Of a stretch of 64,000 bases of DNA, positions 22,124 to 34,900 are shown in pieces. Every line of letters begins with the position of its first letter. Position 1 is the first letter of the stretch. The stretch comes from Laburnicola sp. R22_1 (Eukaryota; Ascomycota; Dothideomycetes; Pleosporales; Didymosphaeriaceae): positions 2,046,001 through 2,110,000 of the forward strand of contig JACONQ010000005.1 in NCBI GenBank assembly GCA_014281115.1, read 5' to 3'. A program made the translations under genes and the position numbers. Below the pieces are notes generated by a model. That model was given only the letters and a program-made list of their open reading frames with translations, had not been told where the DNA came from and did no database searches.

Positions 22124-22665
22124 TGCCAGCCTATTAATTACTATAATAGCCTAATAGCTAAGAACTGTAGTTTAGTTTTAAATACTAATTTAAGATAGTT
22201 ACAAAATAGTAAATAATTTTAAAAGCCTTTTTTGCTACTTAATTTATAGTCTAGTAGTCTTTCTACCTTTAGCTAACGTTTAGCTACGCTAGATATTAAT
22301 TATAACTTAAGCCAAACTTAAATAAAAAAGAAATAGGTTTAATATACGAGTATAGTAGAACGTTTATTAAATATTTTATTTTTAACTTATATAAATTATA
22401 AAAAATATTCTAGTAGTATAAATTTTATAAGTAGGTGTTAAGTATATCTTTAATACTAGTAGGGATATAATTAGAAATTAAACGTATAATCTCGCTACTT
22501 AAATAATTTAAAAGTTTATAATAGTTAAGTTTATAATAGCTAATAAGCAATTTATAAAGTTATTAGACCTTAATATAAGAAAAGGTAATTTAGGGGGTAT
22601 AGTACTATTAAATAAAAAATAATTTATATAAGCTACTAGATAATAAAAAGACTATTAAAACTATA
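22124..22665 (+). pseudogene. hAT transposase of R1-A, C-terminal part
   Basis: Continuation of the plus-strand transposase after R1-B. The reading GVKYIFNTSRDIIRN with NLAT downstream, near 22440-22500, is the dimerisation domain corresponding to VKRVFNTSKNIIRN in R1-B. Stops follow. E4 begins at 22666. Confidence 0.7.
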
Positions 22666-24529
22666 ACGTAGTTTACTAGCGAGTGACCCACACTAGTAAG
22701 CGCGCCACCTTTACTAAGACCCCACTAAACCATTTTATTTATTATTAGACTGCGTCGCAACACTACTTAAAAATATATACTAAGTTAATGCATCTAATTT
22801 AGATACTTCCTCTTTAACTCCCTGGCAGGTTTGCGTATTATGTCTAGATTACCTACAGATACTACAACACTATTAAGTTAATGGCCCTATTGTAGCGCGA
22901 CTAGTATCTAACAACTATTTACCCTTCTTCTATCCACTAGCGTCCTTAGGAGTGGCTAGCTAAGATCCCTCTGCTACTGTAAGTAATTCCTAATACTGGA
23001 TATACCTTCTTTTACGCGATTTTCGCCTTATAGTCTCCTTAATTGTCTTGCGAAGGCCTGCAATTTTATCTAACACTAGTACCTAACTATGCATTGCACT
23101 TAGAGCGCCTTTTTTAAGCTTCTTAAGCACCTATATAATTAAAGTTAGTAATAAATTAAAGTAGTCTCTAATTCTCTTACGAACTAGTGTTGATTGCGCC
23201 TTAAATTCGCGTAGGTTACTTAGTGTTTTAGACTCCTAGGTAGTAGGCTCTTTAATAGACAGACTAGGTATATAGATACAGATATTAAGGTGCTATAACA
23301 CCTCCTCTAGATTTAATAGGACTAGTCCAGCACCGTAAAAACCACCCTTAATTGTCTCTGCAGAGAAAACCTTTAAAAACGCAGTTTTAAAGACTAGGAG
23401 GAACTTAATCTTTATAATATAGGATATTAGCCAACGCGCTAAGCCTAAGATCTTAGCACTATATGCCTTCTTTAGCAGGGAAAAACAGCCCATATCTAAT
23501 AGCTGCAGTAGGTGTGACAAATATAGTAGCATATAGAGAGTAATAATCTTATATTCCTTGTAGTAATCCTAGAACTTAATTAAGTTATAGCTCTTATAGC
23601 CATTAATAACTAGTAGCTAATATATTCCTTTAGCGCGTTTCTTTGTATGTGCGTTAAAGTGTTTTAACTATATAATACCAAGCTCGTTGTTTGTCTAGCC
23701 ATTCTCGCTAACAGCGATTATCTAATTGCCAGGAATTAACGCGTCTTTGTACCAGGTAGAGATGTAACGCTTGCTAGCATAGATAATAAAGAGAGGAATT
23801 GCCCATCTAGTACCGCAGATACTCTGGATTACTATAATCTACTAGCGATTGCCTGGCTATATTAATTTGGATTTCGCACGCCTCTCTAATACTATAACTA
23901 TAAGCTAAGACCCTATAACCCCTATTAGGAAGCCTAATTTATTAAAGTTGTAGGTGTCCTTATCCGTAATACTGTACTTAACTTTAATGCCCTCCACAAG
24001 CTTAAACTACGCGTTTATAACCTTAGGATCTTTTTGTTGTATCCTCTAGTTATTGTATAACTAAGACTAACGCGTTTTAACTTTACGGCTGCGCTTAATA
24101 AATCTATCTATCTAGTTAATACTAATAGATAGCTTTCCTATTTGTAAACGTAGTAAATTGGCTATTGTGCGTATTATAAGCTTTGTAGGAGGGAATCCAT
24201 ACGTGTCCAGCTTAATTATACGATCAATAAGCGCCTGCTCCTTAAGGAGAGTAAAATTCTTTGATTTAGGTCGGTTATTGCGTCGTGTAGTTGTTTCGTT
24301 GCGTCTTTAATTGAGCGTTCTGCGATTAACGTTATACAGCCCTGCTGCTGCTCGCTCTATAAGATTTGAGTCTTGTTTAATAGCTCTAATAGTAATAAGT
24401 AACCGAGCTTTATTAGATAGCTTAGAAGACATAGTAGGTGGTTGTATTATAATGGTATTGTTGGTAATGGTAGGGTCTTAGCAAAGGTAGCGCGCTTACT
24501 AGTGTGGATTACTCGCTAGTAAACCACAT
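22666..24529 (-). mobile_element. Fot1/pogo-type DNA transposon (E4)
   Basis: A 1864-bp element with TA on both sides (22664-22665, 24530-24531). TIRs begin ACGT(A/G)GTTTACTAGCGAGT and contain ACTAG twice at 17-bp spacing. The first four bases ACGT are shared with E2 and E5. Inserted in the C-terminal region of the R1-A transposase. Confidence 0.9.
22780..24432 (-). pseudogene. Fot1/pogo-type transposase of E4, degraded
   Basis: Starts MSSKLSNKARLLITIRAIKQ at 24432; 551 codons in one frame, with about twenty stops. An HTH region (EQALIDRIIKLDTYGFPP), then DDE_1 motifs NFNKLGFLIG (first Asp now Asn, Glu now Lys), LLVINGYKSYN (second Asp now Asn) and LLQLLDMGCF (third Asp kept). The C-terminal zinc knuckle reads C-x2-C-x4-H-x4-C (CSIC...RHNTQTC, near 22870-22829) with one stop inside. 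Ends near 22780. It would bind the TIRs and cut at TA. More diverged from E2 and E5 than those two are from each other. Confidence 0.9.
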
Positions 24530-24779
24530 TATAAGATTTTAAAGTTTTAGATAGTAAGCTACTAATTTCTTTTTACTAGAGGTAGTTACTATAAAAGTAG
24601 TTAAAGCCTTAGCACTACTATAATATTAGTAATAATAAGATAAAATAAATATACGTATTAATAGTAAAATAGTATTAATTTTACTTTTGCTTAGATTTCT
24701 TTTTTTATATACCTTTAAAGAGTAACTAAAGTTACTAATCTTATTACTATTAATTTTATATAATATAAGTTACGCAACC

Positions 24780-24974
24780 TTAATAGGTATTTTAACCTAA
24801 TCTATATTTAAAAGTCTATATAACTTAATTTAACCTATACTTAGGGTTTATATAATTTAACCTAACCTATATTTAGGATTTATATAACTCTAACCTAACC
24901 TATACCTAGGGTCTATGCAACCCTAACCTAATCTTATACCTAAGCTAGGCACTCTAAACCCATTTATCAGCCTA
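24780..24974. repeat. subterminal telomere-like repeats and terminus of R1-A
   Basis: Reverse-orientation copies of the unit at 13488-13655 (CTAACCTATACCTAGGGTCT), ending with the terminus CCATTTATCAGCCTA at 24974. Confidence 0.8.
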
Positions 24975-26672
24975 ATTTAATCTATCTATTGCTGCTTAGA
25001 TAATATTACTCTGATATAAAGATATTAAGGTATTAAATATATAAATTTAATAGTAGATTAATAATAGTAAGTGTCGTTTTATTTTTATACTATTAGATTT
25101 TTATTATATTAAACTGTTTACTTTTACTAATAGCTTATTTGCTAATAATAAAAATTTAAGCTTATAGTTAGGATTTTTAATTGCTCTAGATAATAAGTAT
25201 TATATAGATAATAGTAATAACTTTAAAATTCTAGTAAATATTATATACTAAATTTTCACTAAGTATAAAAGAGTAATAAAGAGTATTCTTACTAGTAAGC
25301 TGTATAGTATGGTTAGAGGCTTTAATAATACTATTACTATTAGTATAACTCTTTAAAGAATTATATACACGTTTAGTCTACTACTATTTTTATAATTTTT
25401 ATATAGATTTAAAGTCTTTTTATAACTACCTTATACAACTAGAAACTATAAATAAGAAATACTTTATAATTAATATTATGTTACTTAATAAATTATATAA
25501 GCACTATAAGATTTTTAAAAGTAAATAGATTAATAAGAAGAATAACGCTACTAATACCTATATAAAAAAGGCTTTAAACTAGGCTTTAAAGTTTTAATCT
25601 TTAGTAATATATTAATAATTACTACTAAAGTATTAGTAAATTGCCTTAAGCCAACCTGAGTAAGCTCTTTCTAGCCTTTACATAGTACTATTTCTTTATT
25701 ATTTATTTATCCTTTTATAATATATTTATTTAATTCTTTATATATATATACATATTACTTAAAAATGCGTATTTTCCTATTTATTATTTATATATAAAGA
25801 GAAGAGATAAAGAATATATTTATTTAGAAAGAGATTTTTATTTTAGTACTAATAGATAATATCTAGTATTGTTTGCTTTAATATCCTAGCTCTATTTTAT
25901 ATAATAATTGCACTTTTTTTATAAACAAAACTATATCCTGCAGCTATTCTGTAGTAAAAGAAAATCTAGCTTTAACTTTTTTCTATATACTAGCTCTATA
26001 AGGAGATAGATACTATATAAATTTATATAAAAGCAAATAGTTTATAAGAGCTTATCTATCTAGTACTCTATAATTCTAGCTACCTATAATAGTAACTTAG
26101 TTATATTAGCGTAAACTATAATTAAAAGAGAAATCCTTTACTACTACTAACTATTATCTAACACTCTTTCTTATATAAGAGAGAGCTTTAATCCTACTAT
26201 TTACTTTATAATAACTAAGCAACCAAGTAACTAAATAATACTACTATATTAAAACTATACTTCTAGGCTAAATTTAACTTAAGCTATGCTATAAAAATTA
26301 TTAATATTAAAACTATTAACGTACTACCTACTAAGAGGGTAAGTAAGATTAGAAATATATAACACTTTAGTATATTACTTATATACTTATTATCTTTATA
26401 ATTATTATTAACTAGTATAGAAATAAAGAAAGAATAAACATAGACAAATAAAGACTACACTAAGCAATAAATAAAGAAGTTAATTAGACTACTTACTACT
26501 ATAAATAATAATAAGTTCTTTAGAAATATAAAGAAGTATAAGGATAGAGGTGTATAGTAGCTAGCTAATATCTAATAGCTAGTATAATAGCTATAGAGGA
26601 GAAGAAGAGGAAGGGGGCATTACTAAGTTAATTTTAAAATTAAATAATTTTCTTTTAATTATGTAACCTGAC
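24975..26672. other. AT-rich stretch without recognised gene
   Basis: Very AT-rich. A weak plus-strand frame about 25260-25600 (LFKELYTRLVYYYFYNF and later INKKYFIIN) has fewer stops than its neighbours and might be an old coding remnant, but I recognise no family. No repeat shared with the rest of the window was seen. Confidence 0.5.
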
Positions 26673-27642
26673 TATGTGGCGTTATATTAACTACCTAGGA
26701 GTAGCACGACAAAGGCTTTCATCTCAAATAACATGACAAAAAAGCCAGAGCCCCCTACTTAGTAATTAAAAAGAGTATAGTAATCTGACTATAAAGTACC
26801 TATAAGTCTTAGTTAAGACTAGTAATTACACTTAGTAGTATAGCTTTACTATATATAAAAACTATATAATTTTACTTAAAAGCCTACTAGTGTATAGCAC
26901 TTAGTAATATAAGGGAGCAATTGGGCTCAATTGTTAAACAGGTTGAATTGCTATAATGAGGATACTAGGTGCCGCATACTACCTGTATGGCAGCGGTCCT
27001 AAGGGCGCGCTAGTACTACCTAATTGGGACTAGCGCGCGGGGCCGGATTAACGTCGGGCCGACCGAAGGTCCGATGGGCCGATGGGCGGCGATCCCTAAT
27101 AAGTAAAGAGTTTAGGCCTAGTTATACAACTATAGTAGTAAGTGTATAAAGTACTTTTTAAATAACTACACAACTAAACTAAAAGCGTATAGAAATATCC
27201 TTTGCGCTAAATAACCTTAGCAGCCTATAGATATAGATTTATACTAATTAGAAAAATAATATTAATATTATATAAAGGTATATAGGTAATATTAAATTTC
27301 TAAGCCTATTATAAAATTACTATTGATATAAATAAACCTATAAGAAATAGAAAAGTTTATATTAATAGAAATATTTTAAAAGAATATATAGTTTATATTA
27401 AAACTAGTAGAAAGTGTAATATACATTATTCTATTTAAAAGATTATATATTATAAGATTAAAGCTAAAAAAGCTAATTTAGTTATTAGCTAGTATAAGTG
27501 CTATTATCTATACTAAATTAGTATTATATAAAGATAAACTTTTTAATTACTAAGCAGGGGGCTCTGCTTTTTTGTCATGTTATTTAAGATGAAAGCCTTT
27601 ATCGTGCTACCCCTAGGTAGTTAATTTAACGTCACACACATA
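26673..27642. mobile_element. paired-TIR element (MITE-like) with GC-rich core
   Basis: The 95-bp motif occurs inverted at 26673-26772 and again at 27540-27642: GTTA.ATTAACTACCTAGG, then AAAGGCTTTCATCT.AAATA, then AGAGCCCCCTGCTTAGTAAT. The total is 970 bp. No ORF. I could not find a convincing target duplication. The same motif forms one end of insertion family IC. Confidence 0.65.
26905..27105. other. GC-rich island inside paired-TIR element
   Basis: About 200 bp with many CpG and CpA sites intact in an AT-rich neighbourhood. It contains a perfect 10-bp hairpin, GCGCGCTAGT (27005-27014) and ACTAGCGCGC (27029-27038) with a 14-nt loop, then GGGCCGA/CCGATGGG repeats (27056-27094), and CAATTGGGCTCAATTG at 26917. 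No ORF or known RNA was recognised. Confidence 0.6.
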
Positions 27643-28014
27643 AAGATATAATATTATATAATAAAAAGTATAGTTTAGCACTATATAAAATAAAGAATTA
27701 GTTTAATAAAAAGAGAAAAGAGCTAAAAAGAAAGATATATATAGAGAAGTACTTAAAGTAGTAAATAAAAAAGAAAAGAATAAAGGGAAGAATACTAGTT
27801 TTATATATATCACCCCTCTATTTAAAGCCTTAATTTTTTCTTCTTATTAGCGTTTATCTTCCCCTTATTTAATATTATATAATATACCTAATATTACTAT
27901 CTAAATAAATAAGATAAATAGGTTTACCTATTATATAAGAAATAAACTAAGTAAAAGGACTTTATATAAATAATATATTATTACTATAATTTTATTATTA
28001 ACTATATAATTTTA
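27643..28014. other. AT-rich spacer
   Basis: A/T-rich sequence with purine runs near 27700-27800. No gene or repeat recognised. Confidence 0.5.
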
Positions 28015-28028
28015 CCCTTAACTACTAT

Positions 28029-29220
28029 AATTAAAAAGACTTCGCGCACTCTTAGTACACAGTATAACGCTATAAGGAAAAGTAGTAGGTGTGCTAAAAC
28101 GTATAAACGTAGTAATATTAATTAAAGTACTATAATACTATAGACTAGTACTTAGTATAGTACTTTATAAAAATCCGCAACTAGATATAAATTCTCTTTA
28201 TTTATTTATTCTTATATACATAATATAACTAGTTATTAGGTAAGACCTTAAAGTTATAATCTAGTATAGCTATCTATTACCCTATAAATGCTATTACTAC
28301 TAAGTAGGCAGTTACGCGTCTATATATGTATAATAAGAATAATAACACTAATAATACTAACAAAATTAATAAAATTAATATAGGTACTAATAACTAGAAC
28401 TAGAAATAGTATTATAAAGGGCAAACACTACTTAATATTACTAATAGTATAGTAGTAAACTATAAGTCCTATAGTATATAGATAGGCTTAACTAATTTAA
28501 CACGCTATATTAAAAAAAACTTAGGTACTTTAAGCACTATAAACTTTAAGTTATAACTTACTTTCTAGTAAGTTAGCTACCTAGTGCTTAGCTAAATTAG
28601 TAATTCTTAGTACTAAAGCAATTTTAATAACCAATAGGCTAGAATTACTAAAGGTTACTAGAGATATAGAAAATATAGAAGTAGCTATATAACCTAAAAT
28701 GGCTAAAGAAAAGTTGCTATAATAAATAAATAATAAAGACGTAGCAGATATATAAATACGCACTTATTCTATAATATTTCTATAAAAAAATAAGTAGAAT
28801 AAGGCTAACGCTAGAGAGGTATACTAGAAGTTAATAGGTTATTATTAGTAGAAAATAGTAAGGTGCTATTTAGTCTTAGAAGTAGAGAGTGTACGTATAA
28901 TACTTATTATATATTATAGTAGCAAAGTAAGGATCTAAGTTATTAGTTATCTAGTAAGGTAGTAGAAAAAGGTAGAGTCTATTATCTAGCAATATGGTAG
29001 GCAAGTAAGTTAGGGTATTATTATTATTATAAGTTTGTTATTTTAAAAGCTTAAAGGAGAAATATTAGTAAAACTTTAATACGCTCTAGATTCTAGGACT
29101 TAGCGCACATATAATATTATGTAGACGCTAGTAACGCAATAAAAAAACGTAGTAATTAAACGAAGTAGGCCACTTAAAAACTAATAAATAGAGGCAGTTT
29201 ATACTCCTGCCCAGAAGAGA
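28029..29220 (+). mobile_element. insertion family IA, 1192-bp copy
   Basis: Flanked by a perfect 14-bp duplication CCCTTAACTACTAT (28015-28028, 29221-29234). Starts AATTAAAAAGACTTCGCGC and shares the next 90 bp with the copies at 11137 (reverse), 48015 (reverse) and 51640. The right 450 bp (28790-29215) also match the 51640 copy (GAGGCAGTTTA..CTCCTGCC at the end). A weak frame reads LFSLRSRECTYNTYYIL; no family recognised. Confidence 0.7.
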
Positions 29221-29334
29221 CCCTTAACTACTATTAGCTAAATAGCTATTTTACTATTAATAAGCCTAATTACACCTCTAATAAATAGTAGTAAAGTATA
29301 ATAAATAATTAGTTAATAAAATCTTCTTACTAAC

Positions 29335-29523
29335 TGTAAGGACGCCACTAGGACGTCTAATAGTTAATAAGGCAGAATAGAATAATATTAGAAGGTAAGT
29401 GGTAATGAGACAAATTGCTACCCACTCTTATCCAAAGTGAGGAGATTTTTATCTAAACTCCTGCTAGGCCCAAAGGAGACATAAGTCCCCATTTGGCCAC
29501 CTAAGCGACAAGGAGGCCTTACA
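29335..29523 (-). repeat. 3' LTR of Gypsy-2
   Basis: 189 bp, TGTAAGG...CCTTACA, aligned end to end with the copy at 47005; differences are mostly transitions. Polypurine tract at 29527-29536 on the minus strand directly precedes it. Confidence 0.92.
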
Positions 29524-29860
29524 GTATCCCCCTTCTAGGATTAACCCGACCTGGGTTGCCCTAGGAGATTAAAACATGCGATATTTTATTATCTTCGCAT
29601 AAAAAATAAACAATCGCTAGTTTTATAACTATATAGCAAGAAGTGTTATTGTGTTAGACGCTATTACGCCATTAAGGTGCTCTAGGGCACCTAACTAATT
29701 TGGGAGCCAAAGGTGCCGTTAAGCGAGGCTTAGCGCAGTTGTTTTGGTTTTCGCCTACTCTTACACTACCCTTACTTCTCGCGCCTCTACTAGTTAATTT
29801 AGTATGTACCATCCTGCTCTTATTATCCTAATGTGTTCTAATGTCTCTTTCTATAGCAAG

Positions 29861-30407
29861 ATGGCTCTTAAGAAGACGCTCGCTGTACAGCGGGCAGAGT
29901 TAGCTTGCGACTAACCCGCTAGTGCTAATCTGTGTGTTTATTACGTTAAACTTATCTATAAGAGGAATCTACTTTACACATACTACTTTTTAGATACTAA
30001 ACTTATCCTATTAATTTAAATTAATAGTGTTTAGCTGTCTAGGTGTAGTAATTACTTAATTTAGAATAAACACTACCTTATAGTAATATATACCCACATT
30101 AGGTGCTATTATACTACTAACTAAGATAATATAGTGTCCTATTAACTTTAACACTAAGCTTAATAGTCTTATAGCTACTTAGGCTCTCCTTTAAAGTAGT
30201 AATTCTAATAAGAATAAGAAACGCGTCTGCGAGGCTGCTAAGAGGCTCGTAAACCATATTAAGTAGGTGTAGTTATCCTTATAGCGCTTTCTGTTAACTA
30301 ATTACTTCTTAGCTTGTTTAAGCCCTACGCACAGAATCTCTATGTCTATAATAGTAGCAATGTCTATTAATTAACCTATTACTTTACTAAGAAGCGCGCT
30401 CGTACTA
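29861..30407 (+). other. antisense reading frame in 3' part of Gypsy-2
   Basis: On the plus strand, opposite to the Gypsy genes and between chromodomain and 3' LTR, an ATG at 29861 opens MALKKTLAVQRAELACD, followed by LCVYYVKLIYKRNLLYTYYF in which several Tyr codons (TAC/TAT) could be mutated Cys (TGC/TGT). Past the MITE, at 41311 onward, the same frame continues TKKRARTN and KYKTKQRCHKKAINR. It may be an extra antisense gene of the element or a fragment of an older sequence; I recognise no family. Confidence 0.35.
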
Positions 30408-31049
30408 ACGTGTTTATGCGTGTAACGATTATATTCGCGTAACGATTGCTATTTACTAGGAAAATTAAAGAAAATAAGAAGCTTTAATGCTATACAACTT
30501 TTTAATTGCTAAATGTTTTTAAAAACTTTCTTAACTAAAGTTATACAGAAAGATTCCATCTATTATCCTGGAATTTTAGTTTTTAATAATAATTAATCTT
30601 TGAAAATATTTAAAAAAACGTAAAAATTTAAGTCGTTAGAATTAAAAGAAAATAATTTTTAAGAGTAAACTATACTATTCTAAATAGTTTTTATGTTTAT
30701 ACTTTTTTATATAAAAGCCTATTTAAAAAGTTATTCTATATTTCTATACTTTTTTAAAAAAATTAGAGAAGATAATCTATCTTTTAAATAGGCTTTTATA
30801 TAAAAAAGTGTAAACATAAAAACTATTTAGAATAGTATAGTTTACTCTTAAAAATTATTTTCTTTTAATTCTAACGATTTAAATTTTTACGTTTTTTTAT
30901 ATATTTTAAAAGATTAATTATTATTAAAAACTAAAATTCCAGGATAATAGATGGAATCTTTCTGTATAACTTTAGTTAAGAAAGTTTTTAAAAACATTTA
31001 GCAATTAAAAAGTTATATAGCATTAAAGATTCTTATTTTCTTTAATTTT

Positions 31050-31326
31050 TATAAGGGCGGTACACGGCCTTATAGGGCAAACCTCTCGGGGACAGCTAGT
31101 ATGATTAAAGAGATAACTAAATTAAGACTATACTAAGATGGGGGATAAGGAAGAGAACTAGGGGGCCCTTACTTATATAGTAGGCGGCGTAGGGCACAGG
31201 CCCACGCAAAATACGCGCTAACACTAACTAGAAAAGGCGCCTTCTATAAGGTAAAAGACGCTATTAGGGTGTGAAAGGAAAGATAATAGTGAATAACTAG
31301 CAGGGAGGCAGCCACGAACTATTACA
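31050..31326 (-). repeat. 3' LTR of Gypsy-1
   Basis: In minus orientation runs TGTAATAGTTCGTGGC to CCGCCCTTATA. Pairs with 40973-41250. Confidence 0.93.
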
Positions 31327-31989
31327 TAACCTCCCTTTTAAGGCCTAAAAATAGGAAGGAATATACTTGAAAATAGTGTGTTTTAGCGAATTTTTAACGT
31401 AACCAGCACTATTTTAGGGCCAAAGAGGGCTAGAGTAGGGGTAATAGGCCCCTACAGTTCTAGCGGTGGCCTTGGCTTTTAATTTGGATACCATTTAGTG
31501 GAGATATTAAGGAAAGTTATTAGGGGTAAATTAGTGGATTAGTAGAAAAAACGCGGTAAAAACCACATCTTAGCGTTTGGCATTTCACTAATAGAGTGTA
31601 TTCTTGGCTCTAACGCCATACAAAAACGCGGTTAGCCAAAAATTTTCTAGTTAGTTTATTGCGCGCCGGCGCAATTATGTCGCATAAGGTTCTCTAGTAC
31701 TATAGGAGAGCATTTTAAAAAACATGTTAACTTAACCATACAGTTTTTAATTAGGGCAGGGCGGCTCCTAAAGCCACAGGGGCTGTCAGTAGTAGTGGGG
31801 ACGTCTGGGGGTAAGGGTACTAAAAAGCGATAGGTATCTAGTTACGCGCGTAAGCCTAAGGGCGTATAGGTGTTAAAAAGTAATAGGCACCTAGCTAAGC
31901 ACACCTAATGCGGCGCTTTAACCCTGTCTTCGCGGGCACATTGTCTTTAGGAATAGGCTCTAGAAAGGTATTTTAGAGGGTGGCGTCTA

Positions 31990-34900
31990 GCTAAATAGGC
32001 AACTATTTTAGTAGACTGGCTCACTTAGGGTACTCTTAATAGTAAGCTTTGATTAGTAGGAGAGAGTTAACGAAGTTGTTGGCAGGGTAGTAGGTTAGGT
32101 TAGGGTCATGCCCTTCCCACGCTGCCTAGTACTTTAGTGTTCCGCGGTCTACTTTGCTATTAAGGATGCGAGAAACTAGCCACTTAGGGACTCTGTCTAC
32201 CTTAATAGGTAGTTTCAGAGGTTGTAATTAATCTAATAAGGAATTATTTAAATTCCTTTAAAGCCTGTTAGCGTAGAATACTAGGTGAACTCTTATATAT
32301 TATAGGAGTTTAAGTACAAATAAGTGGCCTTTCTTACCCACAATTAGGTATGATCCTTTTATTTAATAATCCAACTTAACTAATAAGCGTTTAGTAATAA
32401 ATTCCTTCGGGGTGACAAATACCTAGTCTCTAACATCGAAATTAATGGCTTGTCTGTGTTTATTAGCCTGCTTCGATTGCATTTCCTAGGCAGTAGATAT
32501 ATTAGTGCGGGCGGTGTCACAGACAAATTCGCAGGCTTTGGCATAGGCCTTAACCCACGCCTTAGCCTTTTCTAAAGTGACGTTATTTAGAGATTTGGTA
32601 ACTAGTTGGGTATACTCGTGCCAGTCCCAGTGAAAGTACGGCTAATGCCCGAACTTAATCTTAAAAGGTGAAACTCTAGTGCTATTATAGAGCAGTATCG
32701 CTTAGGTCTAGTCTATGCTAGGCAGCAAATCCAACTAGTTGTCTTAATAAAAGTTAATAAACAGACGCAGATACTAGTTAAGGTACTAATTCATAATCTT
32801 AGTTTGGCTATTAGTTTGCGGATGCCGCGCTATAAAAAGAAGTTACTTAATACCTATAAGCTTACACAAAGTAGCCAGAAAAGCGGAAATAAACTAGAGG
32901 CTGCGGTTAGAGACAATTAATTAAGGGGGGCCAAAGACTATAAATATATACTAATAGTAGAGATTGGCGGCTTGTTTAGCTGTAACTATCTTATAGCAGG
33001 GCATAGAAAAGGCACGCTTGGATAGGCAGCAATAAGATACTATCGCGTTGTCGTACCCTTTCTTATCCTTAGGGAATGATTTAAAATTAATTAAGACATC
33101 TTGCCAGACATTTTTAGGGATGGGAAGCGAGTGTAACAAGCCTGGCTTTTTGTCTAGTAGGGGCTTGCTCTACTAGCAGTCTTTGCAATTAGAGATGTAC
33201 CTATTAATATTAGCGTTTATGTCCTTCTAGTAATACAACTAGCGTAAAAGTCGAAGAGTTTTTTGTGGACCTAGATAGGTAGTAACCTAATAAGCATGCA
33301 TTGTTTAAATTAGATACGTTTGGAGAAACTCTATAGAGGGAACTACTAGGCGGTCTTTATAGAGAAGCAACCCTAAAGGGGTAAGGGCGAAACCTAGTAA
33401 TCTGAAATGGGCAGCTTCTTAGAGCGATTCGAGCACCTTGTGTGTTTAATTGGCATGTAGTAGGCGATTAATAAGCATGTGAGGATGGGCTCCTTTAGGG
33501 CTCATATTAACTTTTCCTTTCTCCTGCTCTGCAATTATAACAGCCCTAAAGACTGCTTTGGCAGTATCTAGTAGTTGCGGGAGAAAAAACTAGGTGTAAG
33601 CCTCTTAATCCTTCTCCTTCTACGACTTTAGCTTGTTCTATTTTCTAGATAGCGCATTAGCTACAACATTTGCGGTGCCTAGTTAGTACATAATTTAATA
33701 ATAGTATTCGGACAGCTTCTTAGACTAATAGGCTTGCCATAAAGAGAGCTCGCGTTTAATGCTAAAGTACTTAAGGGCCTAATAATTAGTAATAATATTA
33801 AAGGGCTCGGCGGTTTGGAGGCCAATTAGTTGCGCTCTCTATTCTAAAAGGCCCTATATAACTACTAATATTTCCTTGTTATAAATATTATAATTTAACT
33901 TAGCGAGCTTTAATAATTTGGAGTACTATATAACTATACGCCAGGTACTATTAGATTGCAGTTAACTAAGAGAGCCCGCATTAACGCTATTACTAGAGTC
34001 GGTTTCCATGCAAGTGATCTAAAATAGGGAGTACTATAAGACTAGGACGTCGCTGGCTATAAGTTGCTTAGCGGCTTCAAAGTTAGCACGTTTCTAGTCT
34101 CTAAAGGTGTGAAAGGCACTATTTTTCAGCAGCTTAATTAGGGGGCAAACAACCCGCCTATAGTAAGGAAGAAAGAAGTAGTAGTAGTTGCAGAAGCCCA
34201 AAAAGCTCTGCAATACCTTAAGTATTATGGGCTCTTTTTATTCCCAAACTACGGCGGTCTTCGTAGGGTCCTTATAGATTCCTTTAGTGCTAATAATATA
34301 TCCTAAAAACTTAGTTTCTGTTACAGCGAATTCGCATTTCTTAAGATTAGCTTAGAAATTAGTGTTTCTTAAGTGGAGTAGGACCTTACAAACGTGTTCT
34401 TTGTGTTCTAGGGAATCCTTAGAAAAAATAAGGATGTTGTCGATGTATGTAGTATAGAAGTTGTCTAGATAATTGCCTAGAACGCTATTAATAAACTGTT
34501 AAAAGGTGGCAGGACTATTGTAGAGACTAAAGGGTAAGACCCTATACTTGTAGTTTCTATATTGGGTTTAAAAAGTAGTCAGCGCTTTAGTCTTTAGGGT
34601 GAGCCAGATTTAGTAAAATACTTAGCGAATATTAAGCTTAGTATAAAGTCTCGCTCTAGAGAGGCGCATAAGTATCTCCTTAATAAGTGGGATCGCTATA
34701 ACGTCCTTTTTAGTAATAGTATTAAGCTGGCGGTAATTAACGCAAAAGCGCCAACCTTTGCCTAGCTTTTTAGCAAATAACACTAGCGAAGCGAAGCTGG
34801 CGTTGCTAGGGACAATAAACCCGCGCTTAATATGGTTGTTAATATAGGCTTTAAGAAGTTTAAGGTGCTCTAAGAATATGCTGTATAAAGGCGAGGTAGT

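Larger units (their letters stand above)
1501..24974 (-). mobile_element. hAT transposon copy R1-A, heavily interrupted
   Basis: Seen: pieces at 1501-1606, 2846-4414, 8402-8608, 10469-11136, 11283-11531, 12629-13209, 13392-13462, 22124-22665 and 24530-24974 match, in reverse complement and in order, the forward copy R1-B (13463-22123). The terminus CCATTTATCAGCCTA ends at 24974 and mirrors the TAGGCTAGTAAATAGG start of R1-B. Each gap is filled by another element with its own duplication. The far end lies beyond the left edge. The transposase of this copy reads on the plus strand. Confidence 0.85.

Noticed and set aside
25260..25600. Host gene remnant
   Set aside because: Weak frame, no recognised motif, and codon context indistinguishable from AT-rich noise.
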